In this document: positions 7,754-15,705 of the stretch, one piece after another | How positions within the stretch are numbered: the stretch's first letter is position 1 | Layout: each line of letters begins with the position of its first letter | Assembly (NCBI RefSeq): GCF_009806555.1 | Contig: NZ_VUOK01000010.1 | Location: forward strand, 1-64,000 | Direction: 5' to 3' | DNA from: Methylobacterium sp. 2A | Lineage (GTDB): Bacteria > Pseudomonadota > Alphaproteobacteria > Rhizobiales > Beijerinckiaceae | Length of the DNA: 64,000 nucleotides | The notes under the pieces: model-generated | Seen by the model: only the letters and a program-made list of their open reading frames with translations | Told to the model about the DNA's origin: nothing | The model's database searches: none | Position numbers and translations under genes: made by a program

Positions 7754-9601
7754 TCAGGCGGCCTTCTTGCGAGCCGGCTTCGGCGCGGGGGCCGCCTCGG
7801 CCGCCGGGGCCACCGCGTAGCCGACGGGCCGGATCTCGGGCGGCAGCCAGCCGGTCGGGACGACCCGGGCCAGCGCGACCGCGGCAATCTCGAGCTTCGT
7901 CGATCCGGCGATCCGGTCCGCCTCGGGCTGCCCCAGGGCCTCCGCGACGGCGCGCAGCGCCACGGCCTTGGGCGCCGACTTGAAGAAGTTGGCCGCGTCC
8001 CAGCGCTCCCGAGTCGCCTCCGCCATCCGCGTGGCGTCGAGGCGGGCCTCCAGGGCCTTGGCCCCCTTGGCGCTGGACGGGACGGCGCCGACCGAGTGGA
8101 TCTGCAGGTCGAGCGCCTTCCCGGCCACGCCGGCGGCGACCGTCAGCAGCGCATCGAGCGGCAGGTCCGCCAGCCTCTGGAAGGCCGCCTCATACTTCTC
8201 AGCGTCGGAGGCTTGGCCGCCGGGCGCCTCGTTGTAGCCGTTGAGGGTGATGCGGACCGGAGAGCTGTAGGAGTCCTGGGAGATCGCCGTGGCGAGCAGC
8301 GCGGCGAGGGCGACCTGCGGCGAGGCCAGCATCGCGTCGCGCATCGCGAGCGTGCGCTGCTGCGACAGCCGGAGCGTCAGAGCCGCCGAGATCGCCACGG
8401 ATTCGGGCTGCTCGGCCTGCGCCTGCTGCAGAGCCTTGGCGGCGTCCCCGCCCTCGATCTTGGCGAAAGCCTTCGCGACGGCAGCCGTTGCCGGGCGGAC
8501 GACGCCAAAGGTCATGTCGATCTTGCCGTCCCGGCCGATCCGGAGGATCACGCCTGAGCGAGCCTTCTGCTCCGGCGTGTAGCCGTCCTGCTTCATGTCC
8601 GTCTCGATGTCCTCGGCCTCCTGCTCGGCCGCGGCGACGCCGACGGGGTCGCCGTCGGCGTCGATGATCGCCTGGAGCTCCTCAAGGCGGGCGGTCTCTG
8701 CGTCGGTGGCCGCGCGAGGCTCGGCGCGGATGACCTGCCAGGACCAGCGGCAGTTGTCCGGCAGGTGCTCGTCACTGGCCGCCCAAGACCACCCGTCGGC
8801 GACGAGCCACGTGACCTCGGCCGCGATCTTCTCGTCGACCAGCCGCTTCAGCAGCGCAGGATCTTGGACCCGGTGGTTCTCGCCGAACAGGTCTTCGACG
8901 ATCCCGCCGCCCGCCGCGACGTAGGCGTCCCGGCCGACGAAGCCGAGGTTGCGGCTCAGGTCATGGTCCCCCACGCCGAGCTCTGTCCGCACGCAGTGAG
9001 CGTAGAGCCGGCCGGCGCCGCGCAGCCTCTCCAGGACTGCGCGCTGCTCGTCGAGCGACGACGCGAGCGTGAAAGCCCTCACGGTGTCGACAGGGTCCCG
9101 GCCGAAGTCGCCGGCACGCCAGGCATCCAGCACTTCGTCGGCGAGCTTGCCCAGGGCCAACATCCTCCGGACACGGACGGCGTCGATGCCGAAGCGGGCC
9201 GAGATGGTCGCTTCATCCATTCCCTCCTGCTGGAGGGCGTGGAATGCCCGGTACTCGTCGGCCTGGTGCATGCGGGACTGGGTGATGTTCGCGCTGAGCC
9301 CGCGCTCGCGGGCAGTCTCGGCGTCGCACTCGATGACGGCCACCGGCGCGTCCGTGCGGATTCGGCCGTCGCAGGCGAGCGTCCGGAGGGCCGCGAGACG
9401 GCGGTTGCCGTCGACGACGTAGTGGGCCTGGCCGGCGCCGGGGACGACCGTGAGCGGCAGGAGCAGGCCAAGGGCGTGGATCGAGGCGGCGAGCTGGTCG
9501 ATGCCATCCTCGCGGCCGGCGAGGCGCACGTTGACGACGCCCTCGGGCGCCGAGGTGTCGTGGCCGTGCATGAGGATGTGGAGGGGGAGCGTCTTGAACA
9601 T
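7754..9601 (-). CDS. ParB/RepB/Spo0J-like protein, large form
   Basis: A 615-aa product. The first 110 residues form a ParB N-terminal domain: INQL-type (DGIDQLAASIHALGLLLP), YVVDGNRRLAAL, VIECDAE. A KorB-like HTH region follows (SANITQSRMHQADEYRAF, ATISARFGIDAVRVRRMLAL). The rest, about 400 residues, is Ala-rich with no clear domain and ends in a basic PKPARKKAA tail. ParB N-domains bind CTP and clamp DNA, and some relatives cut it. No parA and no obvious parS array are adjacent, so it is unlikely to be a simple partition protein. Similar orphan large ParB proteins occur in alphaproteobacterial plasmids and prophages. Confidence 0.8.
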   Translation of the reverse strand: MFKTLPLHILMHGHDTSAPEGVVNVRLAGREDGIDQLAASIHALGLLLPLTVVPGAGQAHYVVDGNRRLAALRTLACDGRIRTDAPVAVIECDAETARERGLSANITQSRMHQADEYRAFHALQQEGMDEATISARFGIDAVRVRRMLALGKLADEVLDAWRAGDFGRDPVDTVRAFTLASSLDEQRAVLERLRGAGRLYAHCVRTELGVGDHDLSRNLGFVGRDAYVAAGGGIVEDLFGENHRVQDPALLKRLVDEKIAAEVTWLVADGWSWAASDEHLPDNCRWSWQVIRAEPRAATDAETARLEELQAIIDADGDPVGVAAAEQEAEDIETDMKQDGYTPEQKARSGVILRIGRDGKIDMTFGVVRPATAAVAKAFAKIEGGDAAKALQQAQAEQPESVAISAALTLRLSQQRTLAMRDAMLASPQVALAALLATAISQDSYSSPVRITLNGYNEAPGGQASDAEKYEAAFQRLADLPLDALLTVAAGVAGKALDLQIHSVGAVPSSAKGAKALEARLDATRMAEATRERWDAANFFKSAPKAVALRAVAEALGQPEADRIAGSTKLEIAAVALARVVPTGWLPPEIRPVGYAVAPAAEAAPAPKPARKKAA

Positions 9602-9678
9602 GATGCAGCACCATCAGTTTCGGGGCGGGTAGCGGGGTGGGGCGCCCTTGTCGCCGGGCGCGTCGGCGGGGGAGCCGG

Positions 9679-9999
9679 TCAGCTAGGCGGCTCCTCTCGG
9701 CCGAGGGCGGCCGACGCGAGGGCGATCGCGGCCGTCACGCCGGCAACGCCGGTCGCCTGCACGACGAGGATCTGCACCCGCGCCGGGCCGGGGTCGCCGA
9801 CAAGGCGGACGTCGCCCTGGTCGTCCCGCCACATGCCCGCGGCGGCGAGGAGCGAATCCGGGACGTGGGCCCCGGACCGCAGGCTCTTCGAGACGCGGCT
9901 CTCGCTCATGCCGGCGGCGGTGGCCAAGGCTTTGGAGGTCCCGGCTTCCTGAGCGGCCGCAGCGATGCGGGCGCGGATCTGGCGAGCGGTCAGCTGCAA
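9679..9999 (-). CDS. Small HTH protein, TTG start
   Basis: A 106-aa product. I chose a TTG at 9999 because GGAGG lies 8 nt upstream. It overlaps the end of the preceding regulator by about 10 nt, implying coupled translation. An HTH-like segment lies near the N-terminus (AGTSKALATAAGMSESRVSKSL). The C-terminal half ends with a hydrophobic helix (GVAGVTAAIALASAALG). It may be an accessory repressor or a membrane-associated regulator. The family is not recognised. Confidence 0.55.
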   Translation of the reverse strand: MQLTARQIRARIAAAAQEAGTSKALATAAGMSESRVSKSLRSGAHVPDSLLAAAGMWRDDQGDVRLVGDPGPARVQILVVQATGVAGVTAAIALASAALGREEPPS

Positions 10000-10298
10000 G
10001 GCGCGGCCTCCGGAGCGGGGACCGGGCGGGCGGGGGAGGCAGGCGTCCAGAGCGTCCGCATCGGATCCCCGACGAGGACGAGGTGCCGCTCGACGCCGAC
10101 GAAATGCATCGCGCGCTCGCTCGGGAGCCGGCGGAGCTTGAGCCATTGGCCCAGGTCTCCCTCGTGGATCCCGCAGGCCTGCGCAAACGCGCGCTGGCTC
10201 CCGGCCTCGGCCACGCCAGCGCGCAGCAAGGCGACGATGTGCTCGTAGCTCACGACGGGCACGAGGCTCCCTGCACCTGAGAAGGGTGCGGCATTCAT
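9990..10298 (-). CDS. XRE/Cro-like DNA-binding regulator
   Basis: A 102-aa product starting MNAAPFSGAGSLVPVVSYEH. The core (AGSQRAFAQACGIHEG, then DLGQWLKLRRLP) is a Cro/XRE-type helix-turn-helix. It is the first gene of the leftward run and faces the rightward operon starting at 10450 across a 150-bp AT-rich intergenic region with a palindrome. This is the usual layout of an element's repressor and its control region. The ligand or inducer is unknown. Confidence 0.7.
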   Translation of the reverse strand: MNAAPFSGAGSLVPVVSYEHIVALLRAGVAEAGSQRAFAQACGIHEGDLGQWLKLRRLPSERAMHFVGVERHLVLVGDPMRTLWTPASPARPVPAPEAAPCS

Positions 10299-10312
10299 TC
10301 AAGTCATCCCTG

Positions 10313-10322
10313 ATAAATTTAT
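10313..10322. promoter_or_regulatory. Operator/promoter candidate in divergent control region
   Basis: The perfect palindrome ATAAATTTAT lies within a longer near-palindrome (TGATAAATTTATTGA), just upstream of the XRE gene. The region is markedly AT-rich compared with its surroundings, which fits a repressor site between the two divergent transcripts. Confidence 0.4.
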
Positions 10323-10449
10323 TGATATTCCTCTTATTAAGCCACTTGCGAATTTGCGCGCAAGAGCGAAAATGAGGGTACGCGCAGTTTTTTTCGGTTC
10401 GAGAAGCGAACTGCCGCTCGGTATCATTTGCAAAAGATCGGGGACGCCG

Positions 10450-11247
10450 ATGCTTCAAAGGATAGATTGCCCGATCCTTGGCGCGAAGACCGCGTCAACT
10501 CTTGCGGAAACGCCCGAGTTGCTTGACCTCTCGTGGCGCCGGGCGGGCCACGGGCGCTGGATCGCTGGGCGCACCGAGCTGTCCGATCACCTCCTGCGCC
10601 GGTTCCCCAACGCCACCGCCAAGGCCGGCCTGCGCATCGAGGACCGCGTCGTCGTGTGGGACCTCGCATCCGCCGCGGGGGTGCCCGACCTCGCAAAGAG
10701 GATCTCCAGGTGGGAGCAGGACGTTCGGCAGGACCTAGCCCACCACGCCCGCGTCGCGCAGGCGAACCGCGGCGTGGAGGAGGACGCCCTCTCCGCCGTT
10801 CAAGACGCCCTCGCAGACGAGCTCGCCAGGCACGCGTGGGCATTCAGATCGAAGGGTCCCCTGGCTTGGGGGCTGGCCGGGGCCCGGCGGCTCACGCCCG
10901 GGCAGGTTCGCCTCGCTCACGCGCTCCTCGCCGAGGCCCGGGACGTCGTCGCGGCGGTGGATCGCCGGCTCGCCCAGCCTGCCGCGCCGGAGGACGTCGC
11001 CGCCGTCAGGGATCCTGACGTCCGGGCCGACCTGCTCGTGGCGTGCCGGCACCTGTCAGGGCTGGATGGGGACCAGGCCCGGGAGCGGAATGGGGTGGGC
11101 TGGAGCGCCGTGGCGTTGGCAGAGGGGCACCGCCTCGCCAGCACTGATTCGCTCGACGTCGTCGAGGCCGCGCATGCCCGGGCGCTCGTCTACGCGCACC
11201 GGAGGCAGCTCCCCCCGGCGCTGCGCGCCTGCCTTTTCGGAGAGTGA
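10450..11247 (+). CDS. Hypothetical protein, first gene of divergent element operon
   Basis: A 265-aa product from the ATG at 10450 (MLQRIDCPILGAKTASTLAE). The open frame extends further up, but that part is compositionally unlike protein. It is soluble and Arg/Ala-rich, and largely helical after residue 90. No motif is recognised. It overlaps the next gene in a GTGACAATG junction, so the three genes 10450-12606 look like an operon under the control region shared with the XRE regulator. Confidence 0.6.
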   Translation: MLQRIDCPILGAKTASTLAETPELLDLSWRRAGHGRWIAGRTELSDHLLRRFPNATAKAGLRIEDRVVVWDLASAAGVPDLAKRISRWEQDVRQDLAHHARVAQANRGVEEDALSAVQDALADELARHAWAFRSKGPLAWGLAGARRLTPGQVRLAHALLAEARDVVAAVDRRLAQPAAPEDVAAVRDPDVRADLLVACRHLSGLDGDQARERNGVGWSAVALAEGHRLASTDSLDVVEAAHARALVYAHRRQLPPALRACLFGE

Positions 11248-11249
11248 CA

Positions 11250-11744
11250 ATGACCACGCTGCGAAAGATCTTCGTCGCTATCCTTCGCTGGTACGGCCTG
11301 ATGGCGCCGGCAGCCGTGCCTGAGCCGCCCCCACCGGCTGCGCCCCCACGGCAGCCGCTCAGGTCGACGGCCGCCCCGTTGGGCTACCTAATTCGCCGGC
11401 ACGTGCGCACGATCCAGCGAGACCAGTACGAGCTGGCACTCGGGCCGCCGCCCCCGCTGCCGCCCGAGGTCCGGGCGTGGCTCGCGAAGATGGACGACAG
11501 CCAGCTGCGCCGCATCATCCGGACGGCCGACTGGCAAATCCAGGACCACGTCCTCGCCGGCACAGCTGGCCAATGCCACGACCTCGGATACGTCGTACCG
11601 CTCCGGCTCTCCTCGCTCACGGAGGGATCCGACGGTCGGGAAGGCCGGTCCGGCAAGGGTGGCCCGGGCCGGGCATGGGAGCAGCACGTCGAGGCCATCA
11701 TGACGGAGGTTAACGCGCGCGGGTACGGCGGTCCGCGGCGCTGA
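11250..11744 (+). CDS. Hypothetical protein with Pro-rich N-terminus
   Basis: A 164-aa product. The N-terminus is short and hydrophobic (TTLRKIFVAILRWYGLMAPA), followed by a Pro-rich linker, then a helical domain containing LAKMDDSQLRRIIRTADWQI. That last segment resembles part of the next gene (LGGLSPNQLRHLGELTTWVV), suggesting the two are distant paralogues. A GTG at 11244 is an alternative start that overlaps the previous stop. The product may be membrane-associated through its N-terminal segment. Its function is unknown. Confidence 0.55.
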   Translation: MTTLRKIFVAILRWYGLMAPAAVPEPPPPAAPPRQPLRSTAAPLGYLIRRHVRTIQRDQYELALGPPPPLPPEVRAWLAKMDDSQLRRIIRTADWQIQDHVLAGTAGQCHDLGYVVPLRLSSLTEGSDGREGRSGKGGPGRAWEQHVEAIMTEVNARGYGGPRR

Positions 11745-11820
11745 GGCGTGACTTGTCCTGGTAACTTTCATGCCGCGGGGGGAGGCTCCGTTCGCGGCAC
11801 AGGCCGTGATGGAGGTTGAG

Positions 11821-12606
11821 ATGTCCGTTTCTGACAGGTTCGCCCGGATCGCCCGGGCCATCGCCGCGATGATCATGGCCGCGCTGCGCGCCATCTTCGG
11901 CGGCGTGAAAGAGGCCGGTGCCGCGATCGCGGCCGACGTCCGCATGGTCGGCCGAGGCGTGAGGGACGGCGCCAGCCACGTCGCCCACGTCGCCGGCCGG
12001 GGGCTGTCCGGTCCGGCGCAGGTGCTGGACTACGCAGCCGGCGCCTTCGGTGCGACGCTCGGCGCGCTACTGCCCCGCCGGCCCGTCGGACCCCGGGACG
12101 TCGCGGACGCTGCCGTCGGCCGGGACGACAGCATGGCGGCGCAGACGTTGACCCAGGTGCCTCCCGCCGCCCGAGCCGAGCTCCATGCCGCCGCCATGCT
12201 CGGCAACGCCGTACAGGCCTCCGCCGGGGCCCGGGCAGCCGGCGACGTCCGGATGATCCCGCTCCACGATGCCGACCTGCCGCCGCACTTGGTCCAGTGG
12301 CTGGGTGGCCTCTCGCCGAACCAGCTGCGTCACCTCGGTGAGTTGACCACGTGGGTCGTCGCCGCCCACGTCCAGGGCCGCACCCCGATCCCCGGGATTC
12401 CGCCGGCTCCAGCCGCGCCCGTGGCTGCCCCGGCCCGGGACGACATGCGGGCGATGCTGGCCCAGATCCGCAGGGCCGCGGCCAACGACCGGGCGGAGGT
12501 GGCGGCCATGGCGACGCGCGGCCCCCGCCCGGCGGTTCTGCCGACCGAGGACGACGACGAGGCCTATGACCGCCGCCGTGGGGGGGCGCGTCCCGCCTTC
12601 GGCTGA
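11821..12606 (+). CDS. Hypothetical protein with amphipathic N-terminal region
   Basis: A 261-aa product from the ATG at 11821 (MSVSDRFARIARAIAAMIMA), which has a good GGAGG about 7 nt upstream. The N-terminal 60 residues form an amphipathic to hydrophobic helix. A middle Ala-rich region follows. Near residue 165 there is a segment (HLVQWLGGLSPNQLRHLGEL) similar to one in the preceding gene. The tail is acidic, then basic. It is the last gene of the rightward operon and is followed by a strong hairpin. No family is recognised. Confidence 0.55.
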   Translation: MSVSDRFARIARAIAAMIMAALRAIFGGVKEAGAAIAADVRMVGRGVRDGASHVAHVAGRGLSGPAQVLDYAAGAFGATLGALLPRRPVGPRDVADAAVGRDDSMAAQTLTQVPPAARAELHAAAMLGNAVQASAGARAAGDVRMIPLHDADLPPHLVQWLGGLSPNQLRHLGELTTWVVAAHVQGRTPIPGIPPAPAAPVAAPARDDMRAMLAQIRRAAANDRAEVAAMATRGPRPAVLPTEDDDEAYDRRRGGARPAFG

Positions 12607-12627
12607 GGTCTGCGACAAGAACGGAAA

Positions 12628-12652
12628 GGGCCGCCGGCGATCCCGGCGGCCC
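12628..12652. terminator. Strong GC hairpin between convergent genes
   Basis: A perfect 10-bp stem (GGGCCGCCGG/CCGGCGGCCC) with a 5-nt loop lies 22 bp after the rightward operon and 22 bp before the end of the leftward gene at 12674. There is no T-run. Its position suggests a bidirectional terminator. Confidence 0.5.
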
Positions 12653-12673
12653 CTCGCATCTCAGCGGGCGTCC

Positions 12674-13006
12674 TCAGGCGCCGATGATGTCGCGCAGGCC
12701 GGCCGAGAACTCCCGCTCCACGCTCAGAGCCTCACGCAGCGCGGCCGCTTCTGCAACGGCCCGGGCGAGGGCCCGCTCCACGACCTCGATGCGGGCCTCG
12801 GCAGCCACCGCGCGGACCTCGGCCTCGCGCTGGTCGGCGCGGGCGTCCTGCAGCCTGTAGGCCAGCCGGGTCACCGAATCGACTGCCTCGTCCCGCCGGG
12901 CCCTCCGCTCAGCCGCAGCGAGCTGCACGCCGAGGTGGATCGCGCTGCCGATCGAGGCGAGCCTCCCCCCGCAGTCCATCATGACCTCGGCGGCGATCGC
13001 GTTCAT
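12674..13006 (-). CDS. Coiled-coil hypothetical protein
   Basis: A 110-aa product from the ATG at 13006 (MNAIAAEVMMDCGGRLASIG), with AAGGAGG about 6 nt upstream. Residues 30-95 are almost entirely charged/Ala heptad-like sequence (REAEVRAVAAEARIEVVERA) and should form a long coiled coil. No membrane segment is visible. It sits at the 3' side of the element operon in the opposite direction. Its function is not known. Confidence 0.6.
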   Translation of the reverse strand: MNAIAAEVMMDCGGRLASIGSAIHLGVQLAAAERRARRDEAVDSVTRLAYRLQDARADQREAEVRAVAAEARIEVVERALARAVAEAAALREALSVEREFSAGLRDIIGA

Positions 13007-13219
13007 GGGGGCCTCCTTGGCGGCGGTGTGTACCCTCAAGATGGGCCTGGGCGGACTCCCTCGTCCAGAGGGCCGGCCCGCCTTTCGAGCGGTATCCCTG
13101 GCCTCCGGTTAACCGGGACGTGTCCAGCGAGCGGTTTTGGGGCCGAGGGGCTGTCCTACCGTTACTCCATTCCACGGAATCGGCTGTCGCGATCTTGGTA
13201 ACGCGGATTTCGAGGGATC

Positions 13220-13591
13220 CTAGGCGGCCTTTGCAGGTCCTGGTGCGCCCCGTGGCGGGGTCAGCAGGCGGTCCTGGATCGCTGCGAGGACGGCCTCGGA
13301 GCGGTAGCGGACCGGCTCCCGGCCAGCCTCCTCCGCCCGCACGGACCGTAAGAGGAGATGCTCCTGCGTGAGCCTAAGCAGCGCCGCTGGAGTGACCGGG
13401 CGCGTCAAGGCGTCCCCGCCCCGGGATAGGATCGACCGGACGGCGTCCCCGAGGGCCCTGTCCAGCGTCGCCGCGTCGGGCCGCCCCATGTCGCGCAAGC
13501 GCTCCCGCTCACCGGCCTTCCGGCGCCGGCCGAGGTCTCGCTCGTGTGCGACGCGCTGGGCCTCGGACAGGGTGGAGATCTTCATGCGCAT
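13220..13591 (-). CDS. Basic hypothetical protein
   Basis: A 123-aa product from the ATG at 13591 (MRMKISTLSEAQRVAHERDL). It is very basic and helical (GRRRKAGERERLRDMGR, then SILSRGGDALTRPVTPAALL). It may bind nucleic acid, but no family is recognised. Upstream lie a small inverted repeat (AAATGT/ACATTT, 13675-13699) and three GGGCGCAC repeats, which could hold its control elements. Confidence 0.5.
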   Translation of the reverse strand: MRMKISTLSEAQRVAHERDLGRRRKAGERERLRDMGRPDAATLDRALGDAVRSILSRGGDALTRPVTPAALLRLTQEHLLLRSVRAEEAGREPVRYRSEAVLAAIQDRLLTPPRGAPGPAKAA

Positions 13592-13711
13592 GGGGTGGCT
13601 CCTCGATGCTGGAGGATGCCCCGGGGCGATGCATACGTCCAAGACATGTCACGCCAGGATGCCCCCGAAACGTGAAATGTCCGCCAAACCTGAACATTTG
13701 TTAATTTTGAA

Positions 13712-13752
13712 GGGCGCACAGGGGGCGCACAGCGCCCGACGGTGGGCGCACG
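13712..13752. repeat. Three short GGGCGCAC repeats
   Basis: GGGCGCAC occurs at 13712, 13723 and 13744, that is with spacings of 11 and 21 bp (one and about two helical turns). It lies in the gap between two divergent-looking leftward genes, within a more AT-rich stretch. It could be a small iteron or operator array. With only three GC-rich copies, chance cannot be excluded. Confidence 0.35.
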
Positions 13753-13757
13753 TCGGA

Positions 13758-14147
13758 CTACGCTTCGGCGCGAACTCGCGGCCGGAGGGTCACGACGACT
13801 TCGTGGTCCAGCGAGGCCGCGGCGGCGCAGAGGCGGTCCCACCCCCAACCGGCGATGTCACCGGCCCGAAGCTGCGTGCGCGCGTGGCTGTCCCGCATGC
13901 CCTCGGGGAAGCCGGTCGCTCGGGTGAGGCGGCACGGCTTGGCTGAGGGGACAGCCGGCATGAGCCGGTCGAGGAATGCCTGGAGGGGGCCGGCGTGGGC
14001 CGCCGCGACCTGCGCGGCAAGGCCGTCCTTGGCTCGGGCGGCGTCGGCCTGGCCCCGGGGGCGTCGTAGCTGGCCATCAACTGGTTGCCGCGGATTCCTA
14101 TCGCAAGCCGGCTGCCAAAAGCGGCCATTCCGCCTAGCGCCCAACAC
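13758..14147 (-). CDS. Possible HTH (HigA-like) DNA-binding protein, start uncertain
   Basis: The C-terminal 45 residues (HARTQLRAGDIAGWGWDRLC, then LDHEVVVTLRPR) match the end of XRE/HigA-type antitoxin domains, where a DNA-reading helix is followed by a D-R-L helix and a final strand ending in PR. The upstream part is Arg-rich and may not be coding. The true start could be near 14000 or later. No toxin gene is adjacent. This is the last recognisable piece before the sulfur region, so it may mark the right part of the integrated element. Confidence 0.4.
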   Translation of the reverse strand: MLGARRNGRFWQPACDRNPRQPVDGQLRRPRGQADAARAKDGLAAQVAAAHAGPLQAFLDRLMPAVPSAKPCRLTRATGFPEGMRDSHARTQLRAGDIAGWGWDRLCAAAASLDHEVVVTLRPRVRAEA

Positions 14148-14406
14148 GGCCGTTCAGAACGCTCCGGCACCTTCTTCAAAGCGGACCATCCAGCAATTTC
14201 GTTTGTAGCTCTACGGGATACCCAGCTACCATTCACAATGCCGCTTTCACTGTCCTGGATGATAGCCTCATCATTCCGCGGATCTCACCCGCAGCCACGT
14301 CGCCAGGGGATTTGACGTCTTCGTATCAGGGGACGCCATTGTGGCCCGGTGCAAGCTCCAAGCTTGGCAAGCCGGATCAGAGCTGGTTTGAGCTCCACAA
14401 CTTATC
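14148..14406. other. Intergenic stretch, no gene seen
   Basis: I found no protein-like frame, tRNA or long repeat here. In particular there is no tRNA matching the fragment at 3200-3250, so the right end of the integrated element is not marked here by an att duplicate. Confidence 0.6.
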
Positions 14407-14424
14407 CTTAAGCTTGACTTAAGC
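14407..14424 (+). promoter_or_regulatory. PmrA-type tandem box, copy 1
   Basis: CTTAAGC at 14407 and again at 14418 are direct repeats exactly 11 bp apart. PmrA/QseB-type response regulators bind CTTAAG-N5-CTTAAG. The site ends 52 bp upstream of the binding-protein gene. The same arrangement occurs at 18200 and 47121. Confidence 0.65.
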
Positions 14425-14476
14425 TACAGGGTCCAACGGCGACGTCTCCGTCCGGCGTAAAAGGAAGGCGATTTCG

Positions 14477-15445
14477 ATGCCTCAAATCAGGTTTCTCAGC
14501 CTTGCTTTGGGTTGCTGTTTACTTGTAGTTCAAGCCTCCCCGAGCCACGCGATCGATTCCCACGTAGGCCGGCTTCCCCCATGGCAAGCTGGGGCCAACA
14601 ACCCTGCAGTCGACAAGGGGTTGGAATTCACGGTTAAGGAGGCCGACAACCTCGCCGACTTCCATGGCGACCTGACCAACGCGCGCCTCGTGCTCTACGT
14701 GGGCGGCAATTACTTCTTCGCGATGGCGCCGCTGGTGGCGGCCTTCGAGGCGAAGCACCCTGAGCTCAAGGGCCGGATCTACTACGAGACGATTCCGCCG
14801 GGTCTGCTCGTCCGCCAAATGAAGGCCGGCGGGCGCATTACCGTCGGCAACATGACTTGGACGGCCAAGCCCGATGCGTACTTCTCGGGCCTCATGGCGG
14901 TAAATCGGCTCATTGAGGCGGGCGATCTTCTCGGCCCCCCGACGATCTACGCGACAAATCAGCTTGCGATCATGGTGCCCAAGGGCAACCCGGCGGGCAT
15001 CAAGGGCTTGGCCGATCTTGCGCGGCCGGGGCTGACCCTCGCCATGCCCAATCCCGAATTCGAAGGTGTCGCTCGCCAGATCAAGGCCTCCCTGGCCAAG
15101 GCGGGGGACGATGATTTGGTGAAGGCCGTCTACGAGACAAAGGTCGCCGACGGGACGACGCTTCTGACGCGGATGCATCATCGCCAGACGCCGGTCTGGC
15201 TAATGCAGGGACGCGCACAGGCCGGGGTCACGTGGCGTTCGGAAACCTTGTTCGAAGAGCAGGTTGGATTACCGACCGAGCGCATCGACATCCCGGACGA
15301 GCAGAACGCCACCGGCATCTATGCCGGAGCGGTCGTGAAGGACGCCGCGCATCCGGCCGAGGCGAAGCTCTGGCTGGATTTCCTCATGGGCGACGACGCG
15401 CGAGCGGTCTTCTCCCGTTATGGTTTTGGCCAATACCGGCCGTGA
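14477..15445 (+). CDS. Periplasmic substrate-binding protein (ModA/AcfC-like)
   Basis: A 322-aa product with a signal peptide (about residues 1-25, cleavage after SHA). The mature part is a type II binding protein: LVLYVGGNYFFAMAPLVAAF, then a large hinge domain ending DDARAVFSRYGFGQY. It resembles molybdate or oxyanion binding proteins, but no permease or ATPase gene is adjacent, so it is an orphan. It may feed a transporter elsewhere, or act as a ligand sensor for the histidine kinase at 47.8-49.2 kb, since it shares that system's candidate box. Next to thiosulfate genes, a sulfur oxyanion or molybdate (needed by SoxC) are both possible ligands. Confidence 0.75.
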   Translation: MPQIRFLSLALGCCLLVVQASPSHAIDSHVGRLPPWQAGANNPAVDKGLEFTVKEADNLADFHGDLTNARLVLYVGGNYFFAMAPLVAAFEAKHPELKGRIYYETIPPGLLVRQMKAGGRITVGNMTWTAKPDAYFSGLMAVNRLIEAGDLLGPPTIYATNQLAIMVPKGNPAGIKGLADLARPGLTLAMPNPEFEGVARQIKASLAKAGDDDLVKAVYETKVADGTTLLTRMHHRQTPVWLMQGRAQAGVTWRSETLFEEQVGLPTERIDIPDEQNATGIYAGAVVKDAAHPAEAKLWLDFLMGDDARAVFSRYGFGQYRP

Positions 15446-15484
15446 GGACTGCGGACTATCGTCGTGACGCCGGGCCGCTTCGCC

Positions 15485-15697
15485 TCATCGGCGGACCGGC
15501 GAGGCCTTCGGGCTGCGGGACAGGGCGCGGTTGAGCTTGCGCAAGGCGCGGTCGTCGCGGGTGCAGAGATCGTGGGCGAAGGCCTCCTCCAGATAGGCCG
15601 CCTCCGCCGATCGTTTCGTCCGGCCGGCGGCCTCGACCGCCGTCACCGCGCTGAGGACAAGGATTCCGACGAGACATCCGACACTCAGACCCTGCAC
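15485..15697 (-). CDS. Small secreted protein, GTG start
   Basis: A 70-aa product from a GTG at 15697, with GTGAGG upstream. It has a clear signal peptide (GLSVGCLVGILVLSAVTAVE) followed by a short charged, Arg/Lys-rich mature part with one Cys (HDLCTRDDRALRKLNRALSR). It follows the DsrE-like gene by 8 bp, so it is likely the last gene of the thiosulfate dehydrogenase operon. No family is recognised. Confidence 0.5.
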   Translation of the reverse strand: MQGLSVGCLVGILVLSAVTAVEAAGRTKRSAEAAYLEEAFAHDLCTRDDRALRKLNRALSRSPKASPVRR

Positions 15698-15705
15698 TGT
15701 CGGCC

